In this document: positions 4,547 through 5,129 of the stretch, one piece after another
Layout of the letters: each line of letters starts with the position of its first letter
Numbering within the stretch: position 1 is the stretch's first letter
From: CAYMTN01 sp964393335
GTDB lineage: Bacteria; Chloroflexota; Anaerolineae; Aggregatilineales; Aggregatilineaceae
Direction: 5' to 3'
Length of the DNA: 5,129 bases
Assembly (NCBI GenBank): GCA_964393335.1
Contig: CAYMTN010000327.1
Coordinates: 1 to 5,129, forward strand
Notes under the pieces: model-generated
What the model was told of the DNA's origin: nothing
Database searches by the model: none
What the model saw: the letters and a program-made list of their open reading frames with translations, nothing else
Translations under genes and position numbers: made by a program

Positions 4547-5129
4547 CTAATATAACGGGGGATCATAAAGAGTAGACTTTGTCACCGATTTTTCAAAGCC
4601 GTATGTTCTGAGAACTCGTTCGACCAGATCTTCTAGCCAGAGTGGTGCTGTTGGACAAATGAACACCCTTTCAATTAATTCACCCAAATCAACTGTTTCC
4701 CATATTCCATACTCAGGTGGTGGCGGTAATGAAATACCTTCAGACTTGGAATATTCACCTAGACCTTGTGCATATCTGGACGAAAGCCATACCACAGCTC
4801 GCAGCTCACGCTCGTGCTCAAAAGAACGCCTTTTGTGCATTATGCTTTCTAGAAATTGCAGTTCATCCGTGAAAACATCACGTCCATAATCTATATATTT
4901 AACGACTCCAACATATACATCATCTGCCAGGCATTTCCGCAATCGCGCGTATGTCGATTGGACTGCAATCACATCGTCAGAATGGGAGTACAGACTCCAC
5001 ATTGCTGCCGATTCACTCTCATTCATATGCCAGCAGCTAACTGAAAGATATTCACGCTGACACAATTGCAGCGGCAAATAATCGGGTATATTCTCCCTAA
5101 TTTTCCGCAAAGTTGGTTCAGGAAGTGTC
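4547..5129 (-). CDS. partial DUF2971-like protein (5' end beyond right edge)
   Basis: The frame is open from the right edge to a TAG at 4547-4549 and gives 193 visible residues. The first in-frame start-like codon, a TTG at 5110, has no visible ribosome binding site and upstream codons remain open, so the N-terminus is probably outside the window. Counting from the first full codon, visible motifs are SCWH (31-34), E-S-x2-MW-x2-LY (38-47), a KRRSFEHERELRAV block (99-112) and a C-terminal ICPTAP-x-W segment (157-164). The C-W-H, M-W-x-x-Y, F-x-x-E-x-E-x-R and P-T-A-P pattern is what I recall of DUF2971 proteins, whose function is unknown and which often sit in accessory regions. The missing N-terminus would be expected to hold the family's F-E-x-x-like start. 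Base composition is clearly AT-richer than glmS and codon choice differs, which suggests horizontal acquisition. It is convergent with glmS. Confidence 0.75.
   Translation of the reverse strand, partial: TLPEPTLRKIRENIPDYLPLQLCQREYLSVSCWHMNESESAAMWSLYSHSDDVIAVQSTYARLRKCLADDVYVGVVKYIDYGRDVFTDELQFLESIMHKRRSFEHERELRAVVWLSSRYAQGLGEYSKSEGISLPPPPEYGIWETVDLGELIERVFICPTAPLWLEDLVERVLRTYGFEKSVTKSTLYDPPLY

Noticed and set aside
5108..5110. TTG at 5110 as the start of the DUF2971-like gene
   Set aside because: The frame stays open to the window edge with protein-like sequence, there is no ribosome binding site, and the family normally has further N-terminal sequence.

Overview
The window looks like chromosomal DNA of a GC-rich bacterium. 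The best guess is a member of Chloroflexota or a similar deep-branching phylum. That guess rests on the combination of high GC, a family of small tandem paralogous proteins and a Gram-positive-type glmS leader RNA; no rRNA or other marker gene is present to settle it. The only gene identified beyond doubt is glmS.

Left part (1-2122). A partial minus-strand gene runs off the left edge (1-432). It encodes a protein with two N-terminal hydrophobic segments. An AT-rich gap separates it from three consecutive plus-strand genes (586-999, 1237-1644, 1727-2122). Their products of 137, 135 and 131 residues are clearly paralogous, sharing the same N-terminus, the same predicted beta/alpha order and a common [SC]-D-[VI]-L-L motif. 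They resemble STAS/SpoIIAA-type domains in layout, but their function is unknown. The gaps between them are long (237 and 82 bp) and each contains a promoter-like sequence. The gap before the second gene also carries a repeated TACAGGT motif and a perfect palindrome. The genes therefore look separately regulated rather than forming a tight operon.

Middle part (2123-4386). A long leader with a recognisable glmS-ribozyme fold (about 2244-2439) precedes a complete, apparently intact glmS gene (613 codons). GlmS makes glucosamine-6-phosphate for peptidoglycan and other amino sugars, and the RNA would be its feedback sensor. The pseudoknot strands P2.2 have co-varied from the CGCC/GGCG of known examples to CGCA/TGCG. 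However, the position matching the catalytic guanosine (G40 in the Thermoanaerobacter numbering) is T. A seven-base complement of the glmS ribosome binding site lies in an unusually long linker between P3 and P4. This suggests, without proving it, a leader that may control glmS by a route other than ordinary self-cleavage.

Right part (4387-5129). Heptad direct repeats and a strong terminator end the glmS transcript. The sequence then drops to a distinctly AT-richer composition and holds a convergent, 5'-truncated gene for a DUF2971-like protein. This looks like acquired DNA placed just downstream of glmS, a position well known as an insertion hotspot, although no transposon end is visible here.
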